Counted from the stretch's first letter, positions 11,844 to 24,283 are shown. The stretch is DNA of 64,000 nucleotides from Erythroxylum novogranatense (GCA_029891385.1 CM057235.1:12798001-12862000), one strand, 5' to 3'. Notes: generated by a model from the letters alone, not told the origin. Program-made: numbers and translations.

Positions 11844-14800
11844 ATGAAGTGCCTGGCTTGGAATTGTCAAGGGGTGGGATCTCCCTTGACAGTCCATCAT
11901 TTGATGGGATTGCAAAAGAAGTATGATCCTACTTTTGTTTTTTTAATGGAAACCAAGAATAAGGAAGAAAAGTTGGAAAGTATTAGGAAAAAATGTCATA
12001 TGGATGCGGCGGTTTATGTTCCTCCTGCTGGCATTGGGGGAGGCCTAGCAGTGTGGTGGAAGGATTGTGTGTCTGTGAAGGTGGTGGAGGCTGATAAACA
12101 TCTTATTATTATGGATGTTAGTCATACTGATGATGGAGTCCCTTGGTTGATATTCTGGGTTTATGGGGATCCTGTTTTGAAGGAGAGGAAGTTGACTTGG
12201 GAGAGAATTGAGCAGAAAGCCAGGGATATTAAGGGTCCTTGGCTTTGTATGGGAGATTTTAATGATTTCCTATATAACTCTGAAAAAGTTGGGGGTCAAT
12301 GCAGGGCTGTTGGGAAACTGGAGGGATTTAGGAATATGATTGTGAGATCCGGGTTAATTGATTTGTCTTCTACAGGGTTATGGTATACTTGGATCAATAA
12401 GAGGACTGAAGGAGAGATTAGGGAGAAAATTGATCGAGTGTTAGCCAATCTACAGTGGGTTGAATCTTATCCTAGCTATCAGGTTATAAACTTACCAATT
12501 GTTGGGTATGATCATGCTCCGGTGCTGCTTGATACTAATCCTGGTGAGCAGAAGGGTTCACGACAGTTTAAATTTGAGGTTTTTTGGAGTGAGCATGGGG
12601 ATTGTGCTCAGATCATTTCAGAAGGTTGGGCACGGAAATTTGCTGGGTCTAGATTGTTTCAGTTGGTACAGAAACAGAAAGCTTGTAGATCTAAGCTCAT
12701 TACTTGGAGTAGGCAGGTTTTCCCAAATTTTCGTAAAGAGATTGATGGATTGATGCAACAGATGGGTGAGGTGCATGCTAAAACAGAATGTACGGTAGAG
12801 GATAAGCGACAGATTCAGAATTTGCTTGGAAATTTAAACAAAGCCTGGGTTGGAGAAGAGCAATACTGGTATGCTAGGTCTAGAGTACAGTGGCTTGGTG
12901 CTGGGGATAAGAATACTAAATTTTTTCATCAGTCAACTCTACATAGAAGGAGGGGCAATAGGATTCTTCGAATAAAGGGTAAATATGGGCAATGGATTGA
13001 GGATGAAGTTGGAGTGACAGCTCGGTTTTATGAGTTTTACCAACATTTGTTTACTAGTGAGGGGTGTGGTGATATGGATCAGGTTCTCCAAGCTGTTCCT
13101 AGGGTGGTTACTGCTGATATGAACTCGAGTTTAGTTGCTGAGGTCACTGAAGATGAAGTAATGGCAGCAGTGTTTAGTCTTGGAGCTTTAAAAGCCCCAG
13201 GTCCTGATGGGTACAATGGGTTGTTCTGTCAAAAGTTTTGGGATATTGTTAAGAAAGCTATTGTTGTTGGAGTTCAAAGTTTTTTTTGGACTAGTTTTCT
13301 GTTGACAGAACTGAATCAAACGTGTGTGACTTTAGTGCCCAAAGTGCAGAGTCCAGAAGATATGTCTCAGTTCAGACCTATCAGCTGTTGTAACTTTAGC
13401 TATAAGATAATCTCTAAGGTCATGACTGAACGATTAAAGGTCCATATGGGGGAGCTTATTACTTGCAATCAAAGTGGTTTTGTGGAAGGGAGGCAGATAC
13501 AGGATAACATTTTGGTGGCTAGTGAAGTATTCCACAATTTAAAGATTAGGAAAGGGAAGAGGTATGGGATGGCTTTGAAACTTGATATGACCAAAGCTTA
13601 TGACCGGGTGGAGTGGAGTTTTTTGAAACAAGTTATGGTGAAAATGGGGTTCAATTCAACTTGGATAAGGTGGATTATGGAGTGTATTTGCTCTGTTACC
13701 TATGTCCTTAATGTCAATGGTAAGAGGTCGGGTCTTATTTTTCCATCTAGAGGTCTTAGGCAAGGGGATCCTATATCCCCTTACCTATTTTTGTTTGTCG
13801 TGGATGTTTTATCCAGAATGGTTAATCAAGTCATTGAGTCTAGGCAATTAGAGGGTCTTCGGTTAGTGAGAGGATGTCCAGTTTTATCTCATCTACTGTT
13901 TGCTGATGATGCCTTATTTTTCTTATCGGTTGATACTGCTAACGTTTCCTTAATGTTTGCTATTCTTGATAAATACTGTCAAGCTTTGGGACAGAAAGTG
14001 AAATTTTCCAAATCCAGCATTATTTTCAGTTCTAATACTCCTGTGGTTAAGAGACATGAATTACAGCAGCTGATTGGCATTCCTGAAGCTTCTAATCCTG
14101 GAACTTATTTGGGTATGTCTAATTTTTGGGGCAAGACAAAGCGCAGAGCTATGGAGTTCCTCAAAGATCGCATTATCAAGAAGATCACAGGTTGGAAGGC
14201 TAAGTTGCTTAGCCTAGGAGGTAGGGAGGTTCTTATCAAAGCTGTTGCTTGTGCTATGCCTATCTATTTGATGCAGTGTATTAAGTTTCCTAAAACCATT
14301 TGTGATGACATTAATGCTGTGTTGGCTGATTACTGGTGAGGGAAGAAAGATAATGAATATATGATCCATTGGGCTAGCTGGATTAAAATGACAGTAAGTA
14401 AAAGTGTTGGTGGTATGGGTTTTAAGGATATGCATTTGTTGAAAATTGCTCTGTTGGCAAGGCAGTGCTGGAGATTATTATTATATCCAAATGCATTATG
14501 GGCAAGGGTATTGAAAGGATTATATTTTCCTCACACATCATGTTTGCAGGCTAGGAAAGGGTCGAGAGAGTCCTGGATCTAGTCTAGTATATTGGAAGGG
14601 TGGGACTTCTTGAAGCAACATATCCAATGGCAAGTTATAGATGGCAGAAGTATTAATCTTTGGGAAGAACCATGGTTACAGGGTTTAGCAGTGGCTAAAC
14701 ACGATGGCCTTCCTGATGGTTCTCCTATGAAAGTTGCTGACCTGATTGGTGCTTAAGATGGTAAGTGGCATCTGGAGGATATGCGTGATTTATTCACTCC

Positions 14801-15962
14801 TGAACAGATGAGCATAATTCGGTCTATTCCTCTGTGTGGTAAAGGTGTACAAGATAGATATGTTTGGCCACTAGCGGAAAATGGTATTTTCTCAGTCAAA
14901 GTTGGATATCAGGTTTTAAAGCAAGCTGATGGCATTTCCACAACTAGGCATGCAGATTTGTCTCATTCGGTGGACAAGGCTCTTTGGAAATGGATCTGGC
15001 AAGTTCATATTCCACCAAAGATTCAGGTATTTTTGTGGAAAGCAATTCACAATCTTTTGCCTACTAACTCAAATTTGGTTAGGAAAAGAGTTAACATAGA
15101 TGCATTGTGTCCTATCTGCTTATGTGAATCTGAGACACTTGAACACATGTTTTTATTATGTCCTTGGGTACAATGTGTTTGGTTTGGAAGTGTATTTGGG
15201 TTCACAATCACAAGAGATGGGCTTTCTACTTTAGATACATGGATCATGGATATGGTAGGTGATTTTAAGGATACAGCTAATGGAAAAGATCTCTTTGGTT
15301 TGATTGCGGTGTTGCTGTGGCATATTTGGAAACAGAGGTGTCTTATGGTTTTTAAACAGAGCAAACCTGATCCAAAGAAGTGTATTGAGAAAAGTTATGT
15401 TTTGTTGCATGAGTATCATCAAGTGAAGGTGTTGACTGATAGGCATCGACTACCAGTTCAGCAGCGGCATTGGGTTAAGCCAAATACTGGATTTCTGAAA
15501 TTGAATTGTGATGGATCTTTTAAAAATGGGGATGCAGGTTGGGCTGTGGTTCTTAGGGATGCTGATGGTCGTGTCCTTGATGGGCTAGCTTCAGATTGGA
15601 GGGCAGGTTCAACCTTAGAGGTTGAAGCTAAAGCTGTATGGGAAGGACTGAATTTTTTAGAGGATAAAGGCTATAATAATGTCCAGATTGAGATGGATTC
15701 TCACCTTCTTTATGCTAAACTTGTTAAAAATAAAGGGAATGGCAAATGGAGAATATTTCCATACATTTATGATATACTGTACAGGGTACAACACTTATAG
15801 GGGATAGATTTTGTTCTAATCTCTCGTGAAGCTAACAGAGTAGCTGATTGGTTAGCCAAGCAAGCCCAGAAGAAGATGTGCTTGGGTAACTGGGTCTTGT
15901 TACCTCCATCTTCTTTGATTGGCATTCTTAGTCGGGATGGATTACCAGCTCCACCTCCATGA
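11844..15962 (+). pseudogene. LINE ORF2: endonuclease, reverse transcriptase, zf-RVT, RNase H; four stops
   Basis: One frame of 1372 codons runs from the start at 11844 to TGA at 15960-15962. The AP-like endonuclease comes first (WNCQG near residue 7, LMET, GDFND, YDHAPVL). The reverse transcriptase follows (KAPGPDGYN, FRPISCCN, KLDMTKAYDRVEW, RQGDPISPYLF, FADD near residue 685). Then come a zf-RVT domain (about residues 1050-1120, CPICLCESETLEH) and an RNase H (about 1215-1350: NCDGSF, EVEAKAVWEGL, EMDS). Stops interrupt it at 14337 (TGA), 14580 (TAG), 14754 (TAA) and 15798 (TAG); the frame never shifts. The enzyme nicks target DNA and primes reverse transcription on it. The start is chosen because MKCLAWNCQG is the usual N-terminus. 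This copy is inactive. Confidence 0.93.
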
Positions 15963-16102
15963 ATGTTACTATGTTGTAGTAATAGGCCTAGAGATACTAT
16001 AGCAATTAGTTCTCTGATGTGTATTACTGTTTACTTTCTGGTTGTATACTGAACTTGTATTCATTTTTGCATTCGATTTTTCTTTATGACAAAAAAAAAA
16101 AA
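15963..16102 (+). other. LINE 3' UTR and poly(A) tail
   Basis: A 128-bp T-rich 3' UTR leads to twelve A residues at 16091-16102, marking target-primed insertion. Family A sequence starts directly after. Confidence 0.85.
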
Positions 16103-16372
16103 TTCATTGGCATCAAAAGCAATCAAGTCACAAAATGATTCAAGAATAAATCTTAAAATGAAATTAAAACATCATCAACATATTCAACATCCTTAATCAT
16201 GATGGAAGTAAATAAACAAGAGAAAGAAGAAAAGAACTTTAATGGATAAGGTTAGAGTGGTTGGATTGTTACTACAAATGCTCCTTTTCTCTTCTCTCCT
16301 TCTTGATTTTCCTTTAGGTTCTTTCTCAATTTGGAAAATAGAGGCTAGGTCTATTTTGGGTCGTGTAATGTT

Positions 16373-16380
16373 CTTATATA
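16373..16380 (-). promoter_or_regulatory. TATA box of family A copy 1
   Basis: Minus-strand TATATAAG lies about 110 bp downstream of the palindromic array on that strand. The same arrangement is seen at 56666-56674. Confidence 0.45.
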
Positions 16381-16486
16381 GTTCATGGGTCATTTAGAGT
16401 TAAGACTAGGTTTAACCATTGTCAAATTTTCTAAACAAACCTTTTAATTATCAAAATAGAAGGAGATCCCTAAGTCTGTCGAGCGT

Positions 16487-16685
16487 CTGTCACTATTATA
16501 ATAGGGGTGTCATGATCGTGACCTAGTGAAATTTACCTTTGTCATGATCGTGAGATGGGTGTCATGATCATGACCCAGTGTGAAGCTCTTCTGTCATGAT
16601 TATGAAAAAGGTGTCATAATCGTGACCCTGGGGAGAGATCTTCTGTCACAATCATGACAAGGGTGTCACGATTGTGACCCTGGCC
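16487..16685. repeat. Palindromic tandem array (GTCATGATCRTGAC)
   Basis: Seven copies of the phrase GTCATGATCRTGAC or its variants start at about 16510, 16541, 16561, 16593, 16613, 16645 and 16664. Spacings alternate between about 31 and 20 bp, giving a unit of about 52 bp with two palindromes each. The copy at 16561 is a perfect 14-bp palindrome. Similar arrays occur at 56770-56900 and 59213-59290. Confidence 0.8.
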
Positions 16686-17929
16686 TTTTGTTCAAGCTTT
16701 CTCTAACTTGTTTCAATCTTCTTCATCTGAGTTGACACATTAACAAACACATCAAAACACCTCAAATGTGTAAAGTTAAAGTCCAACATCATGCTCTAAA
16801 CCACAAAACACTCAAAAAACATAAACACAAATTCACATTAACTTAATTCTAAGCATAAACATACATAAATCATCTAATGAACACCTATAATGCACTAAAA
16901 CACCTACCAAAAAATAATGTAAATTATAACTATCACATGGTTCCATGTTGGGGGCATATTAGGCATAAAAATCAGAGTTTAATTTATTAAAAGAAGATGC
17001 AATGATAATGAGAGGAGGCTTTTAACACATATAAGTTTTAAAGCTATAAAAGTTAATTAGAAGTCAATCAAAATAGCTAAAGATAAAGTGAAAAAACAAT
17101 CTTGGAAAAGGAACAATGGTTTCAATAGATTTCATAAAGAATTCAAGATTTAAGATTCATGATGATGATTTTGTCATCCTTTATTCATTCTTATTTTTAT
17201 GTTGTTCTTTCTTGTTTATTCATAAACCAATTGGGATATAGATCTAGCTGGGATGGACCTTAAGATGTAATATTTTAAATTGATATTTTGATTTAATGAA
17301 ATCCCTAGTTTTTAAAAAGATTTGTTCATATTCTTATATTAGTTTGAATCAAAGGAACGAAAGATGAAGGTTTAATAATTAGATTCATACATTAATATTG
17401 AAAGAAGATATTAATGGATAGATTAAACATGAATGACGAGGGTTAAATGAGTTACTTAAAGAGAACTTCATAATCTTCTTAGGTTAAGGTAAGACCAATT
17501 ATGAGAAGTCTCAAATTATATTAATACATTTTATTTTCTGTTGATTAAATGAGATTTGAATTAATTTGATTTAAAATAAGGATTTTTTACTTGAGAAAGA
17601 GCATAATTGTAAATTAGAAATTCATATTAGTCCAAGAAATTTAAGTCATTCACTAAATCAAAGTGAAGTCTTAGAGAATATCTTACCTAGGTTTAGCTTA
17701 TTCATATATTTCTCTCTACCTAATCACTATTTTGGTTTGGTGCTTTAAAATTGTTTATTTTTTTCTTTTTTAATCAATCGTATTTTATAGTCTAGAAAAT
17801 TAGATTTATAAGTAATTGGTAATCAACAACTAGTCCTTATGGTATCAACCCGTACTCAGTAGTGTTACAACAACCACAATATGATCTTATAGTATAAAAT
17901 AGATACATTTCTTCCAAAACCATATCTCT

Positions 17930-18200
17930 AACTACATTCTTCATTTTTTTTATAAGAAGCAGGAATTAAAGCCATCAAGGTCAAGGGCTTTTTCAAATTC
18001 AAAGATAAATAAAGTAGTTTTTACATCCACTTTTGAGAATGGCTTGTCAAGTTTAAAAACTAGATTATGATCAAGTTGAGTTAAAATAAATGACCTTAAT
18101 TGTTTATATGGTGTAAACTCTATTAATAGAATATTACATGAGATCTTTGAATTAGTTGAGATTCATATTTTAAAGTCTCTCTTAGTCATTGATAAGATTA
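17930..18200 (-). pseudogene. Fragment of a LINE reverse transcriptase
   Basis: Read on the minus strand, the sequence encodes a stretch with KPFSKVDVKTTLF followed by KALDLDGFNS. This aligns with the conserved start of plant LINE reverse transcriptases, such as EVMAAVFSLGALKAPGPDGYN in the LINE at 11844. The fragment is short, decayed and flanked by family A sequence. Confidence 0.5.
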
Positions 18201-18319
18201 CCTTATTGATCACAGTTTTTTGATATGTATAGTTTTAATATTTTAACCTCGACATTCTATAAGTGTACGGGTCGTTCGTGTAGTATCTAAGGTGTCAATC
18301 CCACGAGGAGGGTTAATTT

Positions 18320-20678
18320 TGTAACACCCCACTCTCATAGGACATATCCCTGAATATATTGATGACATTCGAGAATATACTCTACGAGGGTGGCATGCTA
18401 GAATAGTCAGTCAGTCAATCAAAACTCATCACAAAATTTTCAAAACAATGCATGCTTATGCAAAAAATCAATAATCAATTTCTACCCATTTTATTCGTAA
18501 ACATTTTCAATCACAAGAGTTACAATCATTATACAACTCATCAAAATTTCTCCCATTTCAAATGCAAAATATTTTAGCCATAAAGTCATTACATTACAAA
18601 ATCATTCTTATACATATTAGACAGTATTTTTTACTACGTATTTTGATACAAAATAATGAAAAATCTTATGCAAATGCGAATTGATCCCGACCTTTATCTC
18701 ATACTCGAATGCAGTGGCTAGACTCCTATTTGCCTAACGGGGTAACTCCTCTGAGCCTGAAAAATAATGTTGCAATTTTCGTGAGTTTTGCGAACTCAGT
18801 GAGTTAACCATCCTTGTTGGTTCACTCAAATCATATAACACGTCAAATCATATATTCACATAACTTCTTTTATCATGTAGCATCACACATCAATTACTTC
18901 ACATATCACATTTAGAGCAGTCAAATAGATCATTTTGATCAATTTAAACATATATATCAATTATAAATGCAATGCACATGAGACTCATTTTCATTTATTA
19001 TTTTGTTATGACCGAGTACCTTTTTACTAGCTTATATCCCTTGTAGATACCGAGCTGTATCATATATGTCCCATATCCCTTAGTGGATATCAAGCTTTTT
19101 CAAACATTGTCCCATATCCCTTAGTGGATACTGAGTACAATAGCAACTGAGCCAGAGGCTCTTATCACATTCTAAGCTTTAAGCTCTTTTTACTAGCGAC
19201 TCTGGTCACAACTTTCTTTATCTTTCATACATTCATGAAATGAAATGCATCACATTCTCATATTTTCAACATTCATCAGATTCTATTTCACAGTCAGAAC
19301 ATATTTATTATTAGACCTTGGTCCGGAATTTAACAAAAATGTTGAGAATAACTTATTTCATTCATATGCGCATTCACATTTTTCTTTGGAACTTGATCTG
19401 GCATTCAACAATCAAGTTGAGTATCACATAGTCAGTCCAATTCACATTCAATGAGCACTTCTAATATTTTTCATGCATCAAACGCGTCAAACATTCAATA
19501 TTCGAAATCAACACAATCACATTCATATAATTCATTCAATGCAGAATTTAAATAGAACATTCATTTAAAGTAAGACCATCTAGGTCGACCTACAATTTTC
19601 TCCAGATTAGCATTAGCTTCCATGATCCAGAAATGTCTAGATGCGGACATTCTATCCTGTATCATCATTATGCAAAACACATATTGCACAAACATTATTA
19701 ATTACACAATCTTATGAATACTCAATCACATACATATGTATAGGTGTTGTGTATAATGCATGCTCAATGATAATCCCGAGTATATTATCTAAATTCACAT
19801 CTTATGCACATTCTCTTTTCATAATTCATTTATGTCTAATTGAACTTAGGTATACACTTCATTTGTACATAATCATTCTAAGTTCACCATTCAATCTTTA
19901 GCCTTTATAAGGGTCTAGCTTATTCTTAAGCTTAAACCTCAAGAACACTTACCCAATTCTCACTCACATTTAAGCACTTCATACATATTAATCAACTCCT
20001 TTGAATCATAACTATATCATATGAGCATCTTCATTCCCATTATACTCATGCCTTTGGTACTTTGATATCATCCATTCATTCACTAAGTTATAACCCCCAT
20101 GATCACTTTAAACATATCACACATTAGTCACTTAATTCAAGCCTCATTCTAGGTTTAATCCAAGCTCCATTTAAGCCTAATTAAAGACCAATGACCAATG
20201 AATGTTTGTTAGGCGGACATCCATGTTCGCTGAGCGGATCTTTATGGATCAGTTAAAGAAATTTGAAAATTTAACCCTTTACAAATCAAAATCTCTTGCC
20301 AAATTCTTCATATAATATGTAGAAATCGAAGTTCTCTTTAAAACCATACTTAATTGAACTCTATAGGATTTCTATAGAAAAAGTTATGCCTCTTTTCCCA
20401 ACATATATCCAATTGCATTCTTATTTCCAGATTTCTAACTCTTTACTTACTACATTCACTACCTTATGCTTAGTCTATTATTTCTAATTTAATTTCTCAT
20501 CATTTCCCCATTATTCTAACTCAAATTCAAATCAATATCATCCATAAATAAATTTTAATCGATGATTGATCATGAACAGTAAAACAGAACATATACATAT
20601 ATATACACTCATCATTAACTTTTTGCACCCAGTACTCAACTTCAAGTCAAAATTTGAAACTCTTAAAGGTAGAATTTG
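18320..20678 (-). repeat. LTR G, partial (TGTAACA group, minus orientation)
   Basis: It begins TGTAACACCCCACTC, like LTR J at 59291, and shares J's landmarks in order. These are the acceptor-like CTGAAAAATAAT at 18757 (TTTTTCAG on the minus strand), the TGAGTT/AACTCA hairpin near 18783 and a degraded version of the second hairpin near 18805. Next come the repeated GTCCCATATCCCTTAGTGGA (19068 and 19109) and GAGCC/GGCTC (about 19148). The right side is cut at 20678 by the start of LTR F. No gene is present; small frames at 19245 and 19641 are incidental. Confidence 0.7.
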
Positions 20679-20923
20679 TGTTGGCTCTTGAAATTTTTTA
20701 TAAATAAGCATAATTAAATTAATTTTAGGGTCTCGCTAGATTAATATATGTTGGAATTAATGAGCTTGCTAATGTGGGTAAGATAATATGACATATGTTA
20801 AGGGAATTGAACTATTAAAGTAGTAAGAGTGTGCAAGGGCAAATTTGGCAAGTCTCATAAGTTTAGAATTCATAAGGCTTTTAAATGAAGGGCAAAATGG
20901 ACATTGTGTAATCATTAAGGGTA

Positions 20924-20932
20924 TAAAAGGAG
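20924..20932 (+). promoter_or_regulatory. TATA box of LTR F
   Basis: TATAAAAGG is preceded by the phrase CATTAAGGG and followed by an AGAGAG-rich leader, the same context as TATAAAAAG in LTR H (48440). Confidence 0.6.
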
Positions 20933-21757
20933 AAGATGAAGGGTAGGATTGAGTTGGAAAAAGCCAAAAATGTGATTGAAGAAAAGAGAGAAGAGAGAAG
21001 CACGAAAAAAGAGAAAAAGAAGAGAAAGAAGAGAGTTATGCTAGGTTTTGATTTTTCTTAGTCTTAAAGAGTGATTTTGAAGTTAAGAAAGAAGGGAAAA
21101 AGGAAGAGGAAGATTAGAGCCTTCTTTTGATCCAAAAAACTCATTAAGTGGTAAAGATTCAAGATAAGTTGAAGTTAAATCTTTTGGAGTCTTGGAAAGG
21201 TTTTGGTACAAAGAGCTTAGAAAATGCATGGGTTTAAGTATTCTAGGACCAATTTTATGCATATGTTTCTTTGGGTTCTCATATGGAATTCCTATTAATT
21301 TGGGATTTGTATCAATGTTGAAGAAAATCAAGGGAGGCAAGAGGAGCAAGAGGAGAGGCACATTTGAGCAAGTTATAAGCACGAAATTCAAGATGGGTTT
21401 CACTTTTATAATTAAGTAATAAGCCATTAAAGTTTCTTTCAAGAAATGACAATAAATGATTTTCAACTACTTTATTTATGTGCATTTATTGTTTTTTGTA
21501 AATGTTGTAAGAATGTGCTACATGGTTGTATATGAATTGTGTTAATTGTTGATGAATTAAATGATGAAAATGATTTTTGAAAGAATAGCAAGTTTACTAA
21601 ATCAAGTTTTGAAAATGCATAAAAAATATTTCGTGCTCATGAAATACGAGTTTTCAAAAAGTGTCATTTTGGACAACAAGTTTACAAGTTATGAAATATG
21701 TGTTATGTGGCCAGCTAGTGGCACGGAGCTCCTTTATAGTCTTCCTCAAGTTTACGG

Positions 21758-21788
21758 CTAAACAGGACCATTATGTGGAAATGTGTAG
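21758..21788 (+). other. 31-nt conserved hairpin in LTR F
   Basis: Arms CTAAACA (21758-21764) and TGTGTAG (21782-21788) pair with one mismatch. The inner arms CCAT and GTGG pair with one G-T around TAT. Geometry 7-3-4-3-4-3-7. Confidence 0.65.
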
Positions 21789-22504
21789 TGTGTCATATTT
21801 ATGGATCTACCCAAACTGTTTTGATATGCTATGTGTTCATGATAAGTGGATAATAGTGATGCATACACATTTTGCATAAACGTGAATTTTTGCATTGGAA
21901 ATGACTTTATAAATGGTTTTGCTTGTTACCAATTATAAAATTGTTACCCACGGGCTTTAAGCTCACCCCCCATTCTCCTCCCCTATATCTAGGTGATGAG
22001 CAAGATATTGAGTAGTTAAGGGTCAAGGCATCACTGCAATTTTTGTTTATTTTGTATTTGAAGCCAATCTTGTAAAGTAAGGCTTTAGTTGCATTTTGAG
22101 CAAATCATGGTTCATGTATCTTTTGTATTTTGGGATTGTAAGATATTAATGTATTCTTGGCTTGAAATGCCCACTAAAGCTTTGTAAAACTCTTATCTTT
22201 TGATGCAAATGGAATATAATTGCATTTTTGCTCATGATTCTCTCTCTCAAGTTTGTTCATTGCATTTTTAAGTTTTCATAAGGGAAAAGTTCATGTTCAG
22301 ACGTCAGGGGAAGATCTGAATTAACCTAGGCTGATTGAGACAAATGTGCCTTCTAGAAAGTTGTAGGTCTTTCTTTTAGCTTTCCATCGGTATATAGTAT
22401 AGAATTTTTGGAAATTTGGGTCTAAAGTTATGGTCCTTAGAAGGAGAGATGCTTAGGAGTATAAAGTGGTATCGTTTGTGATGACGTCATATCATCTATA
22501 AAAT

Positions 22505-22800
22505 TTTATTTGTCTTAAGAGTTGCATTGTCTTAAGTTCATTTTACTTCGTAAAGAATTGCATTGTCTTAAGTTGACTTTGCTTTGTCTTAAGTTGACTC
22601 AGCTTCGTCTTAAGAGTTGTATTGCCTTAAGTTGATTTTACTTCATCTTAAGTTGACTTCGCTTCGTCTTAAGAGTTGCATCGTCTTAAGTTGACTTTGC
22701 TTCGTCTTAAGATGACTCTGTTTCATCTTATGTTGACTCTACTTCGTCTTAAGAGTTGCATCGTCTTAAGTTGACTTTGTTTCGTTATAAGTTGATTATG
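22505..22800. repeat. CTTAAG tandem array in LTR F
   Basis: Units of about 21 and 17 bp (TTGACTTTGCTTCGTCTTAAG and AGTTGCATCGTCTTAAG) alternate irregularly. Each ends in the palindrome CTTAAG. The array occupies the same relative place as other family-specific cassettes. Confidence 0.75.
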
Positions 22801-23444
22801 ATTCGTTTGCTTTTTACTTCGTCTCTTTTTTGCTTTGTCTGCTTTTTTCTTCGTCTACTTTCTACTTATATGACATAAACTTCTTCTTCTATACACTATT
22901 CATGTTGGGACCCGTTTGTTGGAACCTAACCCCTTGGGAATATCAGAAGTCTTGAACGTATCGTTACTACATCATACTCTTTAATACATTACACACAAAG
23001 GGGGTTTTACAAAGCTATGATGGCTTTTCAAGACACTTTACAACATAAATCCAAAATCTCAAACTACAAAAGTTACATAAACTTCAAATTCTTAAAGTGT
23101 GACTAATCCTTGCATTTTACAAAGATAACTTAAACTCCAAGATATGCAGAATTTGAAGTATCATCCTTATACTCTTGATCACTCGATCTCTTGCTCATTG
23201 AAGGGGGTAAGTTTGAAAGCTTGTGGGTAATAGTTTATAATAAAAAGGCGATAAACAAAACTTTTGAAACCATCTTACTTGTCATAGAAAATTTTCATTG
23301 AGTTTATAAAACACATGTTTCTTAGGCTTTCAGCCAAATCCATAAGTAGCAAAAACAAGAATGCAACAGACTTGCTAACGTAACATGAGCACATGAGCAC
23401 ATGAGCACGTCAGAATAGTTTGGGTAAGTCCAAAACATGACACA

Positions 23445-23475
23445 CTACACATTCCCATATAATGGTTCTGTGTAG
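23445..23475 (-). other. 31-nt conserved hairpin in C 3' LTR
   Basis: Arms CTACACA (23445-23451) and TGTGTAG (23469-23475) pair perfectly, and CCAT and ATGG pair around ATA. Compared with K both the outer and inner stems changed sequence while keeping pairing. The internal loop is GAA/GAA on the sense strand. Confidence 0.75.
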
Positions 23476-24283
23476 TCGTAAACTTGAGGGAGTCCTTGAA
23501 GGAGCTCCGTGCTACTAGCGGGCAGGCGGGAGAAGCCTATACTTGGGTCAACGTGCACGTGACGGTTCTTGAGAGACTACCACAAACCCACATAACACAT
23601 AGATTTCAAAAATCTTGAAAATTTGTTGCCCAAAATGACACTTCTTGTAAACTTGCTTTTTCATATACTTGATATATATCTTGAAAACCATTCTCGAAAA
23701 CATGATTTCATGTACATTTGATCTTTTCAAAAGAAATCATTTTTATAAATCATCTCACAACTCATGTAGAAAATACATAGCAGATTTCAAAAATCATGCA
23801 AAAACAAAAGATGCAACACTTATGATGCAATTGAAATTAGTAAACTCCTTTGCTTTAAAGAAAAATAGTAGTGGCTTATTTACTCTATTATAAACATGTA
23901 CCCACCTGATTTTCTTGCTTATTGGCTTGCTAAAAGTGTCTCTTCTCTTTGCAAACAACCTGGGGTCTCTAAGACTCTTTCCTGTTATATCATTAATGTG
24001 TTATCCGTGAGCTAATTTAACTGAAATAGGTCTCTTCGATCCTTTCGGTTCTTCAACAAATGAGGAGGTCCTTGGCTTAAATGGAAGCTCTTCTTTTCCT
24101 CTACCTTTTTCTCTTCTTGAACCACCTCAAAATTTCTCTTATAGGATAAGGAAATTGAAACCCTAGCTTGGTTTCTCTTCTCTCTCTCATTGTCTTCTTC
24201 TCTTTATATTTCTCTCTCTTTTTCATGACATTTTCTTTTTCTCTTTTTTTTTTCTCATTTTTTTATTCTCTTCTGCTTCCTTC

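Larger units (their letters stand above)
10895..16102 (+). mobile_element. L1-type plant LINE, 5' part displaced by E1
   Basis: The visible part runs from inside ORF1 to a 12-base A tail. ORF1 and ORF2 lie in order with 70 bases between them, as in plant L1 elements. The left edge is not a 5' truncation: it coincides exactly with the end of the E1 LTR, so the missing ORF1 start should lie left of E1, outside the window. There are five in-frame stops but no frameshift. The tail is followed by family A sequence, the insertion target. Confidence 0.9.
16103..18319 (-). repeat. Family A repeat, copy 1 (LTR-like, minus orientation)
   Basis: This is an unclassified repeat. On the minus strand it resembles an LTR: a possible start TGATAGTTATAATTT at 16937, a palindromic array (16487-16685), a TATA box (16373-16380) and a leader. 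The segment 16735-16830 aligns loosely with 56950-57040 (shared ATTAACAAACACAT). To the right lie a LINE fragment and a terminal phrase with CCCACGAGG near 18300, also seen at 58330. The left side is cut by the LINE insertion and the right side by LTR G. The boundaries are uncertain and the family lineage is not recognised. Confidence 0.45.
20679..22902 (+). repeat. LTR F, partial (TGTTGG group, plus orientation)
   Basis: It begins TGTTGGCTCTTGAAA and its first 60 bases resemble the start of solo LTR D read on the minus strand (both carry AATAAGCAT early). It holds a TATA box, a purine-rich leader, the 31-nt hairpin (21758-21788), a GGGC/GCTC hairpin with a pyrimidine tract ending in TATCTAG (21992), and TGACGTCA at 22482. 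It ends with a CTTAAG-rich array. It is cut at 22902 by element C, and its continuation is not found on the far side. Confidence 0.68.
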
